A stretch of DNA of 64,000 nucleotides from Azoarcus sp. KH32C (GTDB taxonomy: Bacteria; Pseudomonadota; Gammaproteobacteria; Burkholderiales; Rhodocyclaceae): assembly GCF_000349945.1 (NCBI RefSeq), contig NC_020548.1, positions 434,001 to 498,000 on the forward strand, given 5' to 3'. The notes under the pieces are model-generated. The model worked only from the letters and a program-made list of their open reading frames with translations, had not been told where the DNA came from and ran no database searches. Shown piece by piece: positions 43,401 through 53,864 of the stretch. Every line of letters begins with the position of its first letter. The stretch's first letter is position 1. The position numbers were made by a program, and so were the translations under genes.

Positions 43401-46400
43401 CCCAGCCGATGCAAGAGCACGACTTGGTCGGGGGCGATCGTCGGGCCGGTGACGATGCGGTTCTGTTCCATCCAGTAAGCACCGGAGTCGACGATCGTGT
43501 CCGAGCCGCCACCCGCGACGAGCACGTAGGTATCGGCCCCCGCGCCGCCATCGAGATGGTCGTTACCGGCCCCGCCGTCGAGCACGTCCGCACCGCCGTT
43601 GCCCATCAGCCAGTCGTTGCCGGCGCCACCCAGCTGCACGTCCGCGCCTTCGGTGCCCCACAGCTGGTCGGTGCCGTCGGTGCCTTGCTGGAGCTGGGTC
43701 TGCATGACGGCCTGGTCGATCGCGAGTTGGTCCCACACCGTGCCGTCGCCGAACTGGATCTCCTGGATCGTGCCCGGCATGAAGCGCAGCTCGTCATGCG
43801 AGCCGAGCAGGCGCAGCACATATTGGTCGCCGGTCCAGTTGCCGTAGGCGTCGTAGCCGCCCGGCTCACGCACCAGCATCACCTGGTCGGGGGCGATCGT
43901 CGGGCCGGTGACGATGCGGTTCTGTTCCATCCAGTAAGCACCGGAGTCGACGATCGTGTCCGAGCCGCCGCCCGCAGTCAGCACGTAGGTGTCGGCCCCG
44001 GCGCCGCCGTCGAGGTGGTCGTTGCCGGCCCCGCCGTCGAGCACGTCCGCGCCGCCGTTACCCATCAGCGCGTCGTTGCCGGCGCCGCCCAACAGCACGT
44101 CCTTCGCTTCGGTGCCGGCGAGCCAGTCGTTGCTGTCGGTGCCTTGCTGGAGCTGGGTCTGCCACACCGCCTGGTCGATCGCGAGCGGGTCCCACACGGT
44201 GCCGTCGCCGAACTGGATCTCCTGGATCGTGCCCGGCATGAAGCGCAGCTCGTCATGCGAGCCGAGCAGGCGCAGCACATATTGGTCGCCGGTCCAGTTG
44301 CCGTAGGCGTCGTAGCCGCCCGGCTCACGCACCAGCATCACCTGGTCGGGGGCGATCGTCGGGCCGGTGACAATGCGGTTCTGTTCCATCCAGTAGGCAC
44401 CGGAGTCGACGATCGTGTCCGAGCCGCCGCCGGCGGCGAGCACGTAGGTGTCCGCGCCCGCGCCGCCGTCCAAGTGGTCGTTGCCGGCGCCGCCGTCGAG
44501 CACGTCCGCGCCGCCGTTGCCCATCAGCGAGTCGTTGCCGGCGCCACCCAGCTGCACGTCCGCGCCTTCGGTGCCCCACAGCTGGTCGGTGCCGTCGGTG
44601 CCTTGCTGGAGCTGGGTCTGCATGACGGCCTGGTCGATCGCGAGTTGGTCCCACACCGTGCCGTCGCCGAACTGGATCTCCTGGATCGTGCCGGGCGCGA
44701 AGCGCAGCTCATCATGCGAGCCGAGCAGGCGCAGCACATATTGGTCGCCGGTCCAGTTGCCGTAGGCGTCGTAGCCGCCCGGCTCGCGCACCAACATCAC
44801 CTGGTCTGGGGCGATCGTCGGGCCGGTGACGATGCGGTTCTGTTCCATCCAGTACGCACCGGTATCGACGATCGTGTCCGAGCCGCCACCCGCGACGAGC
44901 ACGTAGGTATCGGCCCCCGCGCCGCCATCGAGATGGTCGTTACCGGCCCCGCCGTCGAGCACGTCCGCACCGCCGTTGCCCATCAGCCAGTCGTTGCCGG
45001 CGCCACCCAGCTGCACGTCCGCGCCTTCGGTGCCCCACAGCTGGTCGGTGCCGTCGGTGCCTTGCTGGAGCTGCGTCTGCATGACGGCCTGGTCGATCGC
45101 GAGCGGGTCCCACACCGTGCCGTCGCCGAACTGGATCTCCTGGATCGTGCCCGGCATGAAGCGCAGCTCGTCATGCGAGCCGAGCAGGCGCAGCACGTAC
45201 TGCTCGCCGGTCCAGTTACCGTAGGCGTCGTAGCCGCCCGGCTCGCGCACCAGCATCACCTGGTCGGGGGCGATCGTCGGGCCGGTGACGATGCGGTTCT
45301 GTTCCGTCCACGAGAAATAACTGTCGATAATCGTGTCCGAGCCGCCACCGGCGGCGAGCACGTAGGTGTCCGCGCCCGCGCCGCCGTCCAAGTGGTCGTT
45401 GCCGGCCTCACCGTCGAGCACGTCCGCGCCGCCGTTGCCCATCAGCCAGTCGTTGCCCGCGCCACCCAGCTGCACGTCCGCGCCTTCGGTGCCCCACAGT
45501 TGGTCGGCGCCGTCGGTACCTTGTTGGAGCTGCGTCTGCCACACCGCCTGGTCGATCGCGAGTTGGTCCCACACTGTGCCGTCGCCGAACTGAATCTCCT
45601 GGATTGTGCCGGGGAAGAAGCGCAGCTCATCGTGCGAGCCGAGCAGGCGCAGCACGTACTGGTCGCCGCTCCAGTTGCCGTAGGCGTCGTAGCCGCCCGG
45701 CTCGCGCACCAGCATCACCTGGTCGGGGGCGATCGTCGGGCCGGTGACGATGCGGTTCTGTTCCATCCAGGAGCCGACATTGTCGACCACGGTATCCGAG
45801 CCGCCACCCGCGGCGAGCACGTAGGTGTCCGCGCCCGCGCCGCCGTCCAAGTGGTCGTTGCCGGCCCCGCCGTCGAGCACATCCGCACCGCCGTTGCCCA
45901 TCAGCCAGTCGTTGCCGGCGCCACCCAGCTGCACGTCCGCGCCTTCGGTGCCCCACAGCTGGTCGGTGCCGTCGGTGCCTTGCTGGAGCTGGGTCTGCAT
46001 GACGGCCTGGTCGATCGCGAGCGGGTCCCACACCGTGCCGTCGCCGAACTGAATCTCCTGGATCGTGCCGGGCATGAAGCGCAGCTCATCATGCGAGCCG
46101 AGCAGGCGCAGCACGTACTGGTCGCCGGTCCAGTTACCGTAGGCGTCGTAGCCGCCCGGCTCGCGCACCAGCATCACCTGGTCGGGGGCGATCGTCGGGC
46201 CGGTGACGATGCGGTTCTGTTCCGTCCAGTAAGTACCGGTGTCGACAATCGTGTCCGAGCCGCCGCCGGCGGCCAAGACATAGGTGTCGGCGCCCGCGCC
46301 GCCGTCCAAGTGGTCGTTGCCGGCCCCACCATCGAGCACATCCGCACCGCCGTTGCTTACGAGCCAGTCGTCCCCCCGGCCGCCCAGCAGCACGTCCTGG

Positions 46401-48520
46401 CCTTCCGTTCCCCACATACACTCATTACCGTCGGTGCCTTGCTGGAGCTGGGTCTGCATGACGGCCTGGTCGATCGCGAGCGGATCCCACACCGTGCCGT
46501 CGCCGAACTGGATCTCCTGGATCGTGCCGGGCATGAAGCGCAGCTCGTCGTGCGAGCCGAGCAGGCGCAGCACGACTTGGTCGCCGGTCCAGTTGCCGTA
46601 GGCGTCGTAGCCACCCGGCTCGCGCACCAGCATCACCTGGTCGGGCACGATCGTCGGACCGGTGACGATGCGGTTCTGTTCCATCCAGGAACCGATGTTG
46701 TCGACCACGGTATCGGAGCCGCCACCCGCGGCGAGCACGTAGGTGTCGGCGCCGGCGCCGCCGTCGAGGTGGTCGTTGCCGGCGCCGCCGTCGAGCACGT
46801 CCGCGCCGCCGTTACCCATCAGCCAGTCGTTGCCGGCACCGCCGAGTTGCACATCCGCGCCTTCGGTGCCCCACAGCTGGTCAGTGCCGTCGGTGCCTTG
46901 CTGGAGCGGGGTCTGCCACACTGCCTGGTCGATGGCGAGCGGGGCCCACACCGTGCCGTCGCCGAACTGGATCTCCTGGATCGTGCCGGGCGCGAAGCGC
47001 AGCTCATCATGCGAGCCGAGCAGGCGCAGCACATACTGGTCACCGGTCCAGTTGCCGTAGGCGTCGTAGCCGCCCGGCTCGCGCACCAGCATCACCTGGT
47101 CGGGCGCGATCGTCGGGCCGGTGACGATGCGGTTCTGTTCCATCCAGTAAACACCGGTGTCGATGATCGTGTCCGAGCCGCCGCCGGCAGCCAAGACGTA
47201 GGTATCCGCGCCCGCCCCGCCGTCGAGATGGTCGTTGCCGGCGCCGCCGTCGAGCACGTCCGCGCCGCCGTTGCCCATCAGCCAGTCGTTGCCGGCGCCG
47301 CCGAGCTGCACGTCCGCGCCTTCGGTGCCCCACAGCTGGTCGGTGCCGTCGGTGCCTTGCTGGAGCTGGGTCTGCATGACGGCCTGGTCGATCGCGAGTT
47401 GGTCCCACACCGTGCCGTCGCCGAACTGGATCTCCTGGATCGTGCCCGGCATGAAGCGCAGCTCGTCATGCGAGCCGAGCAGGCGCAGCACGTACTGCTC
47501 GCCGGTCCAGTTGCCGTAGGCGTCGTAGCCGCCCGGCTCCCGCACCAGCATCACCTGGTCGGGGGCGATCGTCGGGCCGGTGACGATGCGGTTCTGTTCC
47601 ATCCAGTAAGCACCGGAGTCGACGATCGTGTCCGAGCCGCCACCCACAGTCAGCACGTAGGTGTCGGCCCCGGCGCCGCCGTCGAGGTGGTCGTTGCCGG
47701 CCCCACCGTCGAGCACGTCCGTGCCGCCGTTGCCCATCAGCGCGTCGTTGCCGGCGCCACCCAGCTGCACGTCCGCGCCTTCGGTGCCCCACAGCTGGTC
47801 GTTGCTGTCGGTGCCTTGCTGGAGCTGGGTCTGCCACACCGCCTGGTCGATCGCGAGCGGGTCCCACACCGTGCCGTCGCCGAACTGGATCTCCTGGATC
47901 GTGCCCGGCATGAAGCGCAGCTCGTCATGCGAGCCGAGCAGGCGCAGCACATATTGGTCGCCGGTCCAGTTGCCGTAGGCGTCGTAGCCGCCCGGCTCGC
48001 GCACCAGCATCACCTGGTCGGGGGCGATCGTCGGACCGGTGACGATGCGGTTCTGTTCCATCCAGGAACCGACGTTGTCGACCACGGTATCGGAGCCGCC
48101 ACCCGCGGCGAGCACGTAGGTGTCGGCGCCGGCGCCGCCGTCGAGGTGGTCGTTGCCGGCGCCGCCGTCGAGCACGTCCGCGCCGCCGTTGCCCATCAGC
48201 CAGTCGTTGCCGGCGCCACCCAGCTGCACGTCCGCGCCTTCGGTGCCCCACAGCTGGTCGGTGCCGGCGGTGCCTTGCTGGAGCTGGGTCTGCCACACCG
48301 CCTGGTCGATCGCGAGTTGGTCCCACACCGTGCCGTCGCCGAACTGGATCTCCTGGATCGTGCCGGGGAAGAAGCGCACTTCGGCGTCGGAACCCAATAG
48401 TCGCGCCACACACTCATTTGACTCAGGATCACGGTACAACACCAGCTGTTTCGGACCTATCGACGAAGCCGTGACGATCCGGTTGTTGCCGCTGTCGATG
48501 ACGATCAGGCTATCAAGCAT
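40454..48520 (-). CDS. Giant RTX-type secreted repeat protein
   Basis: 2688 residues. There is no N-terminal signal peptide. Residues ~1-1740 are tandem units of 153 residues (459 bp): ten near-identical copies plus a degenerate first and last unit. Each unit has RTX-like nonapeptides ([20 protein letters not shown]), [54 protein letters not shown] and [13 protein letters not shown]. Six 92-residue Ig-like repeats follow (about 1740-2290; [20 protein letters not shown]). A classical Ca-binding RTX block ([12 protein letters not shown]...) and a C-terminal type I secretion signal ending in LNAGDFVIT complete it. It is probably a secreted adhesin or biofilm/S-layer-like protein folded by calcium. 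No type I secretion genes are in the window. Confidence 0.88.
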   Translation of the reverse strand: MLDSLIVIDSGNNRIVTASSIGPKQLVLYRDPESNECVARLLGSDAEVRFFPGTIQEIQFGDGTVWDQLAIDQAVWQTQLQQGTAGTDQLWGTEGADVQLGGAGNDWLMGNGGADVLDGGAGNDHLDGGAGADTYVLAAGGGSDTVVDNVGSWMEQNRIVTGPTIAPDQVMLVREPGGYDAYGNWTGDQYVLRLLGSHDELRFMPGTIQEIQFGDGTVWDPLAIDQAVWQTQLQQGTDSNDQLWGTEGADVQLGGAGNDALMGNGGTDVLDGGAGNDHLDGGAGADTYVLTVGGGSDTIVDSGAYWMEQNRIVTGPTIAPDQVMLVREPGGYDAYGNWTGEQYVLRLLGSHDELRFMPGTIQEIQFGDGTVWDQLAIDQAVMQTQLQQGTDGTDQLWGTEGADVQLGGAGNDWLMGNGGADVLDGGAGNDHLDGGAGADTYVLAAGGGSDTIIDTGVYWMEQNRIVTGPTIAPDQVMLVREPGGYDAYGNWTGDQYVLRLLGSHDELRFAPGTIQEIQFGDGTVWAPLAIDQAVWQTPLQQGTDGTDQLWGTEGADVQLGGAGNDWLMGNGGADVLDGGAGNDHLDGGAGADTYVLAAGGGSDTVVDNIGSWMEQNRIVTGPTIVPDQVMLVREPGGYDAYGNWTGDQVVLRLLGSHDELRFMPGTIQEIQFGDGTVWDPLAIDQAVMQTQLQQGTDGNECMWGTEGQDVLLGGRGDDWLVSNGGADVLDGGAGNDHLDGGAGADTYVLAAGGGSDTIVDTGTYWTEQNRIVTGPTIAPDQVMLVREPGGYDAYGNWTGDQYVLRLLGSHDELRFMPGTIQEIQFGDGTVWDPLAIDQAVMQTQLQQGTDGTDQLWGTEGADVQLGGAGNDWLMGNGGADVLDGGAGNDHLDGGAGADTYVLAAGGGSDTVVDNVGSWMEQNRIVTGPTIAPDQVMLVREPGGYDAYGNWSGDQYVLRLLGSHDELRFFPGTIQEIQFGDGTVWDQLAIDQAVWQTQLQQGTDGADQLWGTEGADVQLGGAGNDWLMGNGGADVLDGEAGNDHLDGGAGADTYVLAAGGGSDTIIDSYFSWTEQNRIVTGPTIAPDQVMLVREPGGYDAYGNWTGEQYVLRLLGSHDELRFMPGTIQEIQFGDGTVWDPLAIDQAVMQTQLQQGTDGTDQLWGTEGADVQLGGAGNDWLMGNGGADVLDGGAGNDHLDGGAGADTYVLVAGGGSDTIVDTGAYWMEQNRIVTGPTIAPDQVMLVREPGGYDAYGNWTGDQYVLRLLGSHDELRFAPGTIQEIQFGDGTVWDQLAIDQAVMQTQLQQGTDGTDQLWGTEGADVQLGGAGNDSLMGNGGADVLDGGAGNDHLDGGAGADTYVLAAGGGSDTIVDSGAYWMEQNRIVTGPTIAPDQVMLVREPGGYDAYGNWTGDQYVLRLLGSHDELRFMPGTIQEIQFGDGTVWDPLAIDQAVWQTQLQQGTDSNDWLAGTEAKDVLLGGAGNDALMGNGGADVLDGGAGNDHLDGGAGADTYVLTAGGGSDTIVDSGAYWMEQNRIVTGPTIAPDQVMLVREPGGYDAYGNWTGDQYVLRLLGSHDELRFMPGTIQEIQFGDGTVWDQLAIDQAVMQTQLQQGTDGTDQLWGTEGADVQLGGAGNDWLMGNGGADVLDGGAGNDHLDGGAGADTYVLVAGGGSDTIVDSGAYWMEQNRIVTGPTIAPDQVVLLHRLGSYDSYTGMQQPEEYVLRLVGSNDELHFAPGTIQEIQFGDGTTWDAKEISLTAVMDVNDPPMGEVAISGSFVQGETLNVSNTLADADGIGQIHYQWNADGVAIDGAVDSTYTLSQSDVGKTITVTASYVDGFGAKESVVSAPAYPVANLNDAPTGEVTVLGDAVQGQTLTAANNLGDVDGMGAIHYQWSVDGAAVANATESIYTLTQADVGKNVTVTVSYADGFGTLESIASTPTLPVANVNDLPTGQVTIIGDAVQGQVLTAAHNLSDADGMGAVHYQWSVDGAAVANATESSYTLTQADVGKNVAVTVSYVDGFGTLESVASTPTLPVANVNDLPTGQVATIGDALQGQVLTAAHNLSDADGMGAVHYQWSVDGAAVANATESSYTLTQADVGKNVAVTVSYVDGFGTLESVASTPTLPVANVNDLPTGQVATIGDALQGQVLTAAHNLSDADGMGAVSYQWSVAGAAVANAIESTYTLTQADVGKNVAVTVSYIDGFGTLESVAGTPTVPVANVNDLPTGAVTISGTLMQGQTLFASNSLADVDGPGAIHYQWSVNGGAIVGATESSYTLTQGDVGKSISVTASYVDGFGSAESVTSVATAAVQPIPNLVLTGSAGNDTLYGDGGNDSLTGLGGNDTMYGLAGNDMLNGGAGTDRLLGGEGSDLYIFNLASDHAAGEITDNGAAGTDEVRFTSGSASTLKLYAADTGIETLVIGTGTGAVANTSGTVALNVDASALMNGVSITGNVGANTLTGTAYNDLLDGGADADRLVGGNGDDTYVVDNARDSVAEGSASGGVDTVVSTISYTLGTNVENLVLTGATGLTGTGNTLANFLSGGDGADTLAGLAGNDVLQGGAGNDLLVGGLGFDELAGGAGADVFRFESTLGSTNIDTLNDFDGTTDTIQLENLIFKKLAAAGSLSAANFIASGTGNALDANDYVLYNTSTGGLYYDADGNGAGSAVQIATLTGAPTLNAGDFVIT
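41590..43240 (-). repeat. Six tandem 92-residue (276-bp) Ig-like repeats in the RTX gene
   Basis: Units are recognised by [21 protein letters not shown] and [22 protein letters not shown]. The two central units are almost identical at DNA level (for example GTGACCGCAACGTTCTTGCC at 42201 and 42477, 276 bp apart), while the outer ones have diverged. Confidence 0.85.
43300..48520 (-). repeat. Tandem 459-bp repeats encoding 153-residue RTX units
   Basis: Near-identical 459-bp units recur with constant phase at about 43606, 44065, 44524, 44983, 45442, 45901, 46360, 46819, 47278, 47737 and 48196. Long stretches are identical between units. Differences concentrate in a short variable part encoding the residues before WMEQNRIV (GAY, NVGS, SYFS, GVY) and in occasional replacements such as [20 protein letters not shown]. 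Confidence 0.9.
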
Positions 48521-48949
48521 ATTGGATACTCGGAAATGAGCGATTGATATTTGGCCGAAGAAGAGACGGCATGACGGGGTGCATCTGGCCAGTGAGAACC
48601 GGGGCTATGCGCGCATGCAAATAACTTGGGCATAATAATTTATGCCAAGCGCGCTGTATGTATTTTTTACACGCTCGGTGCACTATGCCACGCCGCACAT
48701 CCAATTCGGATGCCACGAGGGTGCGCCGCAGAGCCGCAGCCAGCAATGCTTGGCGTGCACCGCTAACCCGAATCCGGTAACTCGGACACTGCCTTTCTAG
48801 GATTGTATGGGGCGCGCTTTGTACTCAGCATATGCATGTCAGGCGGAGCGAATAGCGTCAAGCCGACTAGAGTCGTTGCGCAAGAATACCGGTCTTCGGC
48901 CCTGGCACCGTAATCATTTTGTCATATTTACTGGTGAGGAGCCATTGCA
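48521..48949. other. Upstream region of the RTX gene with an AT-rich inverted repeat
   Basis: About 430 bp between the divergent RTX gene and a small hypothetical gene. The inverted repeat TTGGGCATAATAATTTATGCCAA (arms 48626-48635 and 48640-48648) could be an operator. AT-rich stretches such as TGTATTTTTTACAC (48655-48670) fit promoter DNA. No gene was seen. Confidence 0.45.
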
Positions 48950-49213
48950 ATGTCTATCGTTTCGAGGATCATGGGCATGTTCCGGAGCCCGGTGGCAGTA
49001 TGGAATGACGGCGTGTATTTCCAGATCGAACGCAATTTCAGGACTGGAAAGTCGCTGATGTCGATTTCCGTCACGGCGCCGAGCGAGCATGTCGAGAAAC
49101 TCGAAGCCTTGCTGAAATCCCATTGCTACACGCTGCTAGCCGATTACGCGGCGTCCGGCGTGGGGGAGCAACCGAGCGGAGTCGTCGTCAACCTGCCCAA
49201 AAGACATTCCTGA
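48950..49213 (+). CDS. Small conserved-looking hypothetical protein
   Basis: 87 residues, ATG 48950 with GTGAGGAG upstream. A compact alpha/beta-like sequence: RSPVAVWNDGVYFQIERNFRTGKSLMSISVTAPSEHVEKLEALLKSHCYTLLADYAASG. No known domain was recognised. It has normal codon use and a good ribosome-binding site, so it is likely real. Its position, divergent from the RTX gene, gives no clear function. Confidence 0.6.
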   Translation: MSIVSRIMGMFRSPVAVWNDGVYFQIERNFRTGKSLMSISVTAPSEHVEKLEALLKSHCYTLLADYAASGVGEQPSGVVVNLPKRHS

Positions 49214-49329
49214 ATCACGGGAAGGTGCTGGTGGTCGAAGTCGCGAAGGTCCTTTCGCGTGGGACCGCACGGGATATGCTTTAATGGTGCTCACGACATT
49301 CCAGACGGCCGTCGCAAGCTTGGGGCCGC

Positions 49330-50949
49330 TTGAACACTTTCCGTGACCCCAGAATGCGCATCACGTTAGTCCATCCTGCAGGCTTCAATTTCGTTCCCGG
49401 TCAGCCGGATTTCTCGGTGCTCGCCAATCGCATGGCGCCGATCGGCATCATGCAACTGGCAAGCTGGCTGGAGAAATTCGGCCACAGCGTGCAATTGCAT
49501 GATTGCCTCGGCCCCTATGCACCGCCGGGCATCGTGGCGAACGCCGAGATCGTGCTGGCGACCGAACCGGAACTGGTGGGCTTCTCTGCGACCACCTCGG
49601 GCTTCATGGACGCGGTCGACATGGCGCTCTACATCCGCGCGAAGCGTCCGAACGTCAAGATCGTCTTCGGCAACGTCCATGTGTCGTCGCTGGGCGCCCC
49701 GGTCCTCGAACACTTCCCCGAAATCGACTACCTCGTCATCGGCGAAGGCGAAGGGGCGCTGCTCGACTTGGCAGACGGCAAGCCCTTGGCAGGGATTGGC
49801 AACCTGGTCTGGCGCGACGGGACCGGGAAGATCGTCGTCAATCCGCGTCGCGACCGCATCACCGATCTCGATGAACTGCCCTTCCCCGCCTACGAGAAAC
49901 TCGCCGGCTTTCCGCACGCCTATCACCTGCCGCTCTTCGCCTACGAAAAGCGCTACGGGGCGACGATGATCACTTCGCGCGGCTGTCCCTACACCTGCTC
50001 GTTCTGCGACCGCACCGTCTTCGAGCGTCTCTATAAGACCAATTCCGCGCAATATACCTACGAGCACATGAAGTACCTGCGGGACCGGTTCGGCGTGCAT
50101 CACATCAACATGTACGACGACTTGTTCACCGCGAAGAAGCAGCGGGTGATGGACTTGTGCGAGATGTTGATCGAGAAACCGCTCGGCGTGCAGTTCAACT
50201 GCGCGATCCGCACCGGCCACACGTCCGACGAGATGTTGCAGAAGCTCAAGCAGGCGGGCGCCTTGATGGTGTCGATGGGGATCGAATCGGCCGATCCGGC
50301 GATGATGGAACGCCACAAGGCCGGGGTCACGCTCGACGCGGTACGCGACACGGTGCGCCAGATCCACGCCGCGGGGCTGCGTGCCAAGGGCCTGTTCATC
50401 TTCGGGATGCCGGGCGAAACGCCCGAGACGGTCAAGACCACCAGCGATTTCATCCTGTCGCTCGATCTCGACGAGATGAACATGACCAAGTTCAGCCCGT
50501 TGCATGGGGCGCCGATCTGGGAGGAATGCACGAGCGGCACGGGTGGCGAGACGATCGAGGATTGGCGGCTGATGAATTGCCTGAACTTCGTCTACCTGCC
50601 TGAAGGCTTCTCGTCTCGCGAGGAGATGGACGCGCTCTACAACTGGCACGTCAAGCGCTTCTATGACAGCAAAGGCTACCGTCGCCGCTTTGCCAAACGC
50701 CTGTGGCAGCACCGCTGGAGCCTGTGGCATGTGTTGAAGCACCTGCCCGAAACGATCGCTGCTGCGCGCTATTTCAGCTCGAACAAGGAACAGATCGAGC
50801 AGGCCAAGCGCGAGTTCAAGCTTCACCCTCGGCAGCCGCAGGGGCTCAAGCCGCAGTTGTCGTCCGAGTTGCAGATCGACAACGTGGTCGCCATGTCGCC
50901 CATCAAGCTGACGCGGCGGCAGGCGATACAGACGATGACTCCGGGCTGA
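49330..50949 (+). CDS. Cobalamin-binding radical SAM protein
   Basis: 539 residues from TTG 49330, or 531 from ATG 49354. The N-terminal cobalamin-binding-type Rossmann domain is at about 10-160 (RITLVHPAGFNF, PIGIMQLASWLEKFGHSVQLHD, DYLVIGEGEGALLDL). The radical SAM domain carries the 4Fe-4S motif C219-x3-C223-x2-C226 in RGCPYTCSFCDRTVF, followed by MVSMGIESADPAMMERHKAGVT and GLFIFGMPGETPETV. Members methylate or rearrange unactivated carbons. It converges on the ICMT-like, ketosynthase and ACP genes and may modify an acyl chain built by them. Confidence 0.9.
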   Translation: MNTFRDPRMRITLVHPAGFNFVPGQPDFSVLANRMAPIGIMQLASWLEKFGHSVQLHDCLGPYAPPGIVANAEIVLATEPELVGFSATTSGFMDAVDMALYIRAKRPNVKIVFGNVHVSSLGAPVLEHFPEIDYLVIGEGEGALLDLADGKPLAGIGNLVWRDGTGKIVVNPRRDRITDLDELPFPAYEKLAGFPHAYHLPLFAYEKRYGATMITSRGCPYTCSFCDRTVFERLYKTNSAQYTYEHMKYLRDRFGVHHINMYDDLFTAKKQRVMDLCEMLIEKPLGVQFNCAIRTGHTSDEMLQKLKQAGALMVSMGIESADPAMMERHKAGVTLDAVRDTVRQIHAAGLRAKGLFIFGMPGETPETVKTTSDFILSLDLDEMNMTKFSPLHGAPIWEECTSGTGGETIEDWRLMNCLNFVYLPEGFSSREEMDALYNWHVKRFYDSKGYRRRFAKRLWQHRWSLWHVLKHLPETIAAARYFSSNKEQIEQAKREFKLHPRQPQGLKPQLSSELQIDNVVAMSPIKLTRRQAIQTMTPG

Positions 50950-50958
50950 TCAGAACAA

Positions 50959-51504
50959 TCAGAAGAGCCAGGGGATGAAGCGGCGTGTGCTGCGCATGTA
51001 GTTGATATAGGCCTGGCCGAAGTAAGCGACACATTCCTTCTCGTCGGCCAGCGCGGTCAGCAGCAGACAGCCGCTGCCGAACAGCGCAAGGGCGAATCCC
51101 AACCAACTCGCCGCGCGGAAGTACATGCCCCAGTCGAGGCCGAGCAGCGCGCTGTACATCGGGTGGCGGATCAGGCCGAATATGCCGCCGGTAATGAGCT
51201 CGGTCGTCTTCTCCCAGCTGTAGAGGGCCTCGTCTTCGCGGTGGGCGACGTCGGTCTTGCCCCGACGGCGCAGCGCGATGAAGCCGAGGAGCAGCGGCAG
51301 AAGACTCAGCTGCAGCAGAGATTCGGAAAGCAGCTGGTCGCCGGCCGGTTCGCGGTTGAGGACGGTCAGCGCGAGGATCGTCTCCCAGACGAAGAAGCGG
51401 TAAAAGCCGTGGCTGCCGGGACTGCGCAGCGGTTTGCGCGACAACCACAGCAAGCCGGTCGAGCCCCCAAGAAACAGCGGCAGATCCGAGATCGGAAGGC
51501 TCAT
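50959..51504 (-). CDS. ICMT/PEMT-like integral membrane methyltransferase
   Basis: 181 residues with about four to five transmembrane helices. The C-terminal signature of isoprenylcysteine carboxyl methyltransferase/phospholipid methyltransferase proteins is present: GIFGLIRHPMYSALLGLDWG (RHPMY is the SAM-binding box) and DEKECVAYFGQAYINYMRSTRRFIP (the E-x8-Y-x-x-Y region). It would methylate a lipid or lipid-like substrate at the membrane. It is the third gene of an ACP-ketosynthase-methyltransferase operon on the minus strand, 47 bp after the ketosynthase gene. Confidence 0.85.
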   Translation of the reverse strand: MSLPISDLPLFLGGSTGLLWLSRKPLRSPGSHGFYRFFVWETILALTVLNREPAGDQLLSESLLQLSLLPLLLGFIALRRRGKTDVAHREDEALYSWEKTTELITGGIFGLIRHPMYSALLGLDWGMYFRAASWLGFALALFGSGCLLLTALADEKECVAYFGQAYINYMRSTRRFIPWLF

Positions 51505-51551
51505 GCGCTCTCCGGCGAAATGGATGTGGGGTGTGGCGGACCTTCCTGGCC

Positions 51552-52805
51552 TTATTGGCGAACGGCGCGGAAGACGAGGACCGCGTTGCTGCCGCCAAAG
51601 GCGAATGAGTTCGACAGCGCAGCGCGGGGCATGGTGCCGCGCCGGGCGACGGTCAGATGCTCGACGCCGGCACAGGCAGAATCGAGATTGTCGGCAAGAT
51701 TGACCGTCGGAGGCAAGATGTCGTCGCGCAGCGCGAGCACGGAGGCGATCGCCTCGATGGCGCCGGCGGCACCGAGCAGGTGGCCGTGCATCGACTTGGT
51801 CGCACTGACCGGCACCATCGCCGCGCGCTCGCCGAAGACCGCTTTAAGCGCGGCGATCTCCACCGGGTCGCCCTCGGCCGTGGCCGTGCCGTGGGCGTTG
51901 ACGTACCCGATGTCATCCGTCGCCAGGCCCGCATCGGCGAGGGCCGCATGCAGCGCGCGGACCTGGCCGGCGGCCTCGGGGCGCACCAGGTGGGTATGGT
52001 CGCAGCTGGCGCCATAGCCGACGATCTCACCGTGGATGGTCGCGCCTCGCGCGACTGCGTGCTCCCAGTCCTCGAGGACCAGGGCTGCACCGCCTTCGCC
52101 GAGCACCAGGCCGCGCCGATCAGCGGCGAAGGGGCGGCACGCCGCAGGGGAGGTTTCAGCGTCGCCGGGGGCCATCACCCGCAAGGCTTCCCAGGCACGG
52201 GCAACGCCATAGGCCTGGGACACGTCGGAACCACCAGTGACCATGACGGTCGCCTCGCCCGAGCGGACGCGTCGAAAGGCCTCGCCGATCGCGACGGCCG
52301 AGGAGGCGCAGGCGACCGTGTGACTCGCACTGACGCCGCCCAGGCCCAGCTGGATCGAGATGTGGGCGTTGGCGGCGTTGTTCATGCCAAGCAGCACGGA
52401 GAGCGGAGACAAGCGTTCGCGGCCCCGCTGCCACAGCTCGCGGTAGCCCTTCTCGTAGGCCAGCGTGCCGCCGAGCGCGGTGCCCCAGGAGACGCCCCAG
52501 TCATCGCGCGACTCGTCGCCGACGGCGCGCGGCAAGCCGGCGTCATCCCATGCGTCAAAGGCAGCCGCCATGCCGAGCTGCGCGAAACGGTCCATCATCG
52601 ACGCGAGCGGCCTGCCGAGCGAGATATCCGGGTCGAACGCCGGACACGCGACGAAAGGGATCGACAAGGGGCGCGGCTGGTCGTCGGTGAGTAGGTGGCG
52701 GATTGCCGATTCGCCTGCGCACAGGCGCGCGAAGAAATCGGCGAGGTCACCGCCGTAGGGACTGACCAAGCCAAGGCCAGTGATCGCAACCCGACGCCCG
52801 GCCAT
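51552..52805 (-). CDS. Beta-ketoacyl-ACP synthase (FabF/KAS II type)
   Basis: 417 residues, full length. Catalytic triad: C166 in VACASSAVAIGE, H305 in NAHGTAT and H342 in KSMHGHLLGAAG, with the conserved K337. It condenses malonyl-ACP with an acyl-ACP. The start ATG 52805 is 3 bp after the ACP stop, so the two are tightly coupled. Context (private ACP, methyltransferase, radical SAM, phosphatase) suggests a dedicated lipid or polyketide pathway rather than housekeeping fatty acid synthesis. Confidence 0.93.
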   Translation of the reverse strand: MAGRRVAITGLGLVSPYGGDLADFFARLCAGESAIRHLLTDDQPRPLSIPFVACPAFDPDISLGRPLASMMDRFAQLGMAAAFDAWDDAGLPRAVGDESRDDWGVSWGTALGGTLAYEKGYRELWQRGRERLSPLSVLLGMNNAANAHISIQLGLGGVSASHTVACASSAVAIGEAFRRVRSGEATVMVTGGSDVSQAYGVARAWEALRVMAPGDAETSPAACRPFAADRRGLVLGEGGAALVLEDWEHAVARGATIHGEIVGYGASCDHTHLVRPEAAGQVRALHAALADAGLATDDIGYVNAHGTATAEGDPVEIAALKAVFGERAAMVPVSATKSMHGHLLGAAGAIEAIASVLALRDDILPPTVNLADNLDSACAGVEHLTVARRGTMPRAALSNSFAFGGSNAVLVFRAVRQ

Positions 52806-52808
52806 GAG

Positions 52809-53051
52809 TCAGGCGGCCTGGCGAGCCGTGATCAGATCGTCCATCGTCGCCGCCATTTCGCCGACGCTCTGCGGGTTCTTGAGATCGGCCGGCAGCTTGA
52901 TCCCGAAGCGGTCCTCGAACTCGAACATCAGCTCAAGCATCATCAGCGAGTCGACGCCGAGGCCTTCCAGGGGCGCTTCCGAAACAACCTTTGCCGGCGC
53001 AACGCCGAGGCGCTCGCCGAGAAATTCACGAATAAGTTCAATGGAATCCAT
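52809..53051 (-). CDS. Acyl carrier protein
   Basis: 80 residues, acidic. The phosphopantetheine attachment motif is GVDSLMMLELMFEFEDRFG with S35. Length and helix pattern are typical of discrete ACPs. It is upstream of and coupled to the ketosynthase gene, so it probably serves that enzyme. It differs from housekeeping AcpP, whose motif is DSLDTVEL. Confidence 0.92.
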   Translation of the reverse strand: MDSIELIREFLGERLGVAPAKVVSEAPLEGLGVDSLMMLELMFEFEDRFGIKLPADLKNPQSVGEMAATMDDLITARQAA

Positions 53052-53143
53052 AGCGCGCGGATTTTAACTGAAAGCAGATGTTTCACATAGATTCGGCGGC
53101 GTTCCTGGCAGTCGGCCGATCTTTGATACTATCCTCGCCTCCT

Positions 53144-53839
53144 ATGCCGACACTCTCCGCAATGCCGCCGGATGCGGCCTCCCGCCCTGCCTGGTTCCGC
53201 CAACTGGCGGCCCGCTTCGTCGCATACTGGCCGCTGAAAGCCGTCGCGACGATGGTTTTCATGATGGTGTTCTTCTGGGCCTACTTCGCGATTCTCCGCC
53301 AGCCGATGCTGGCGCCGACGACGATGCCCCGCCTCGCGATCGACGCGTGGGTCCCCTTCTCGACCGCGGCCTTTCCGGTCTACGTGAGCTTGTGGGTCTA
53401 TGTATCACTGCCGCCCGCATTCATCGACAGCCTGCGCCCCCTATTGTGGTTCGCGGTATGGATGTCCGGGCTGTGCCTGTTTTGCCTCGGCATCTTTTGG
53501 CTCTTCCCGACCGCGGTGCCGGCAACCGGCATCGATTGGTCGCTCTACCCGGAACTCGCGCTGATCAAGCAGGTGGACGCTGCGGGCAACGCCTGTCCGT
53601 CGCTGCATGTGGCGTCGTCGGTGTTCGCCGCCCTGTGGCTCGAGCGCATCGCCCGTTCGGTCGCGGCGCCAGTGGCGCTGCGCTGGGGGAACGCGCTGCT
53701 CTGCGTGGCGATCCTGTGGTCCACGATGGCCACCCGTCAGCATGTCGCGCTCGATGTCCTAGCCGGGATCGTCGTCGGCCTGGCCTTCGCACTACCTTCC
53801 GTGCGGCATGTGTCCCGGATCGCGCCGCGCGTGATCTGA
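53144..53839 (+). CDS. PAP2-family membrane phosphatase
   Basis: 231 residues from ATG 53144; an upstream ATG at 53078 is possible. About six transmembrane helices. The PAP2 motifs are partly visible: ACPSLHVASSVFAALW (C2, with His) and TRQHVALDVLAGIVVGL (C3, H-x3-D). The classical KxxxxxxRP C1 motif is not evident. The family dephosphorylates lipid phosphates such as undecaprenyl or phosphatidyl phosphates. It is divergent from the ACP gene, so it may belong to the same lipid pathway. Confidence 0.82.
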   Translation: MPTLSAMPPDAASRPAWFRQLAARFVAYWPLKAVATMVFMMVFFWAYFAILRQPMLAPTTMPRLAIDAWVPFSTAAFPVYVSLWVYVSLPPAFIDSLRPLLWFAVWMSGLCLFCLGIFWLFPTAVPATGIDWSLYPELALIKQVDAAGNACPSLHVASSVFAALWLERIARSVAAPVALRWGNALLCVAILWSTMATRQHVALDVLAGIVVGLAFALPSVRHVSRIAPRVI

Positions 53840-53864
53840 CAATCCAGGAATAGGGGACGGTCGG

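Noticed and set aside
43409..48400. 1663-residue open frame on the plus strand, antisense to the RTX gene
   Set aside because: It arises from the same 459-bp repeats read backwards; composition is Val/Ala/His/Arg-rich periodic sequence with no domain, whereas the minus strand gives clear RTX motifs.
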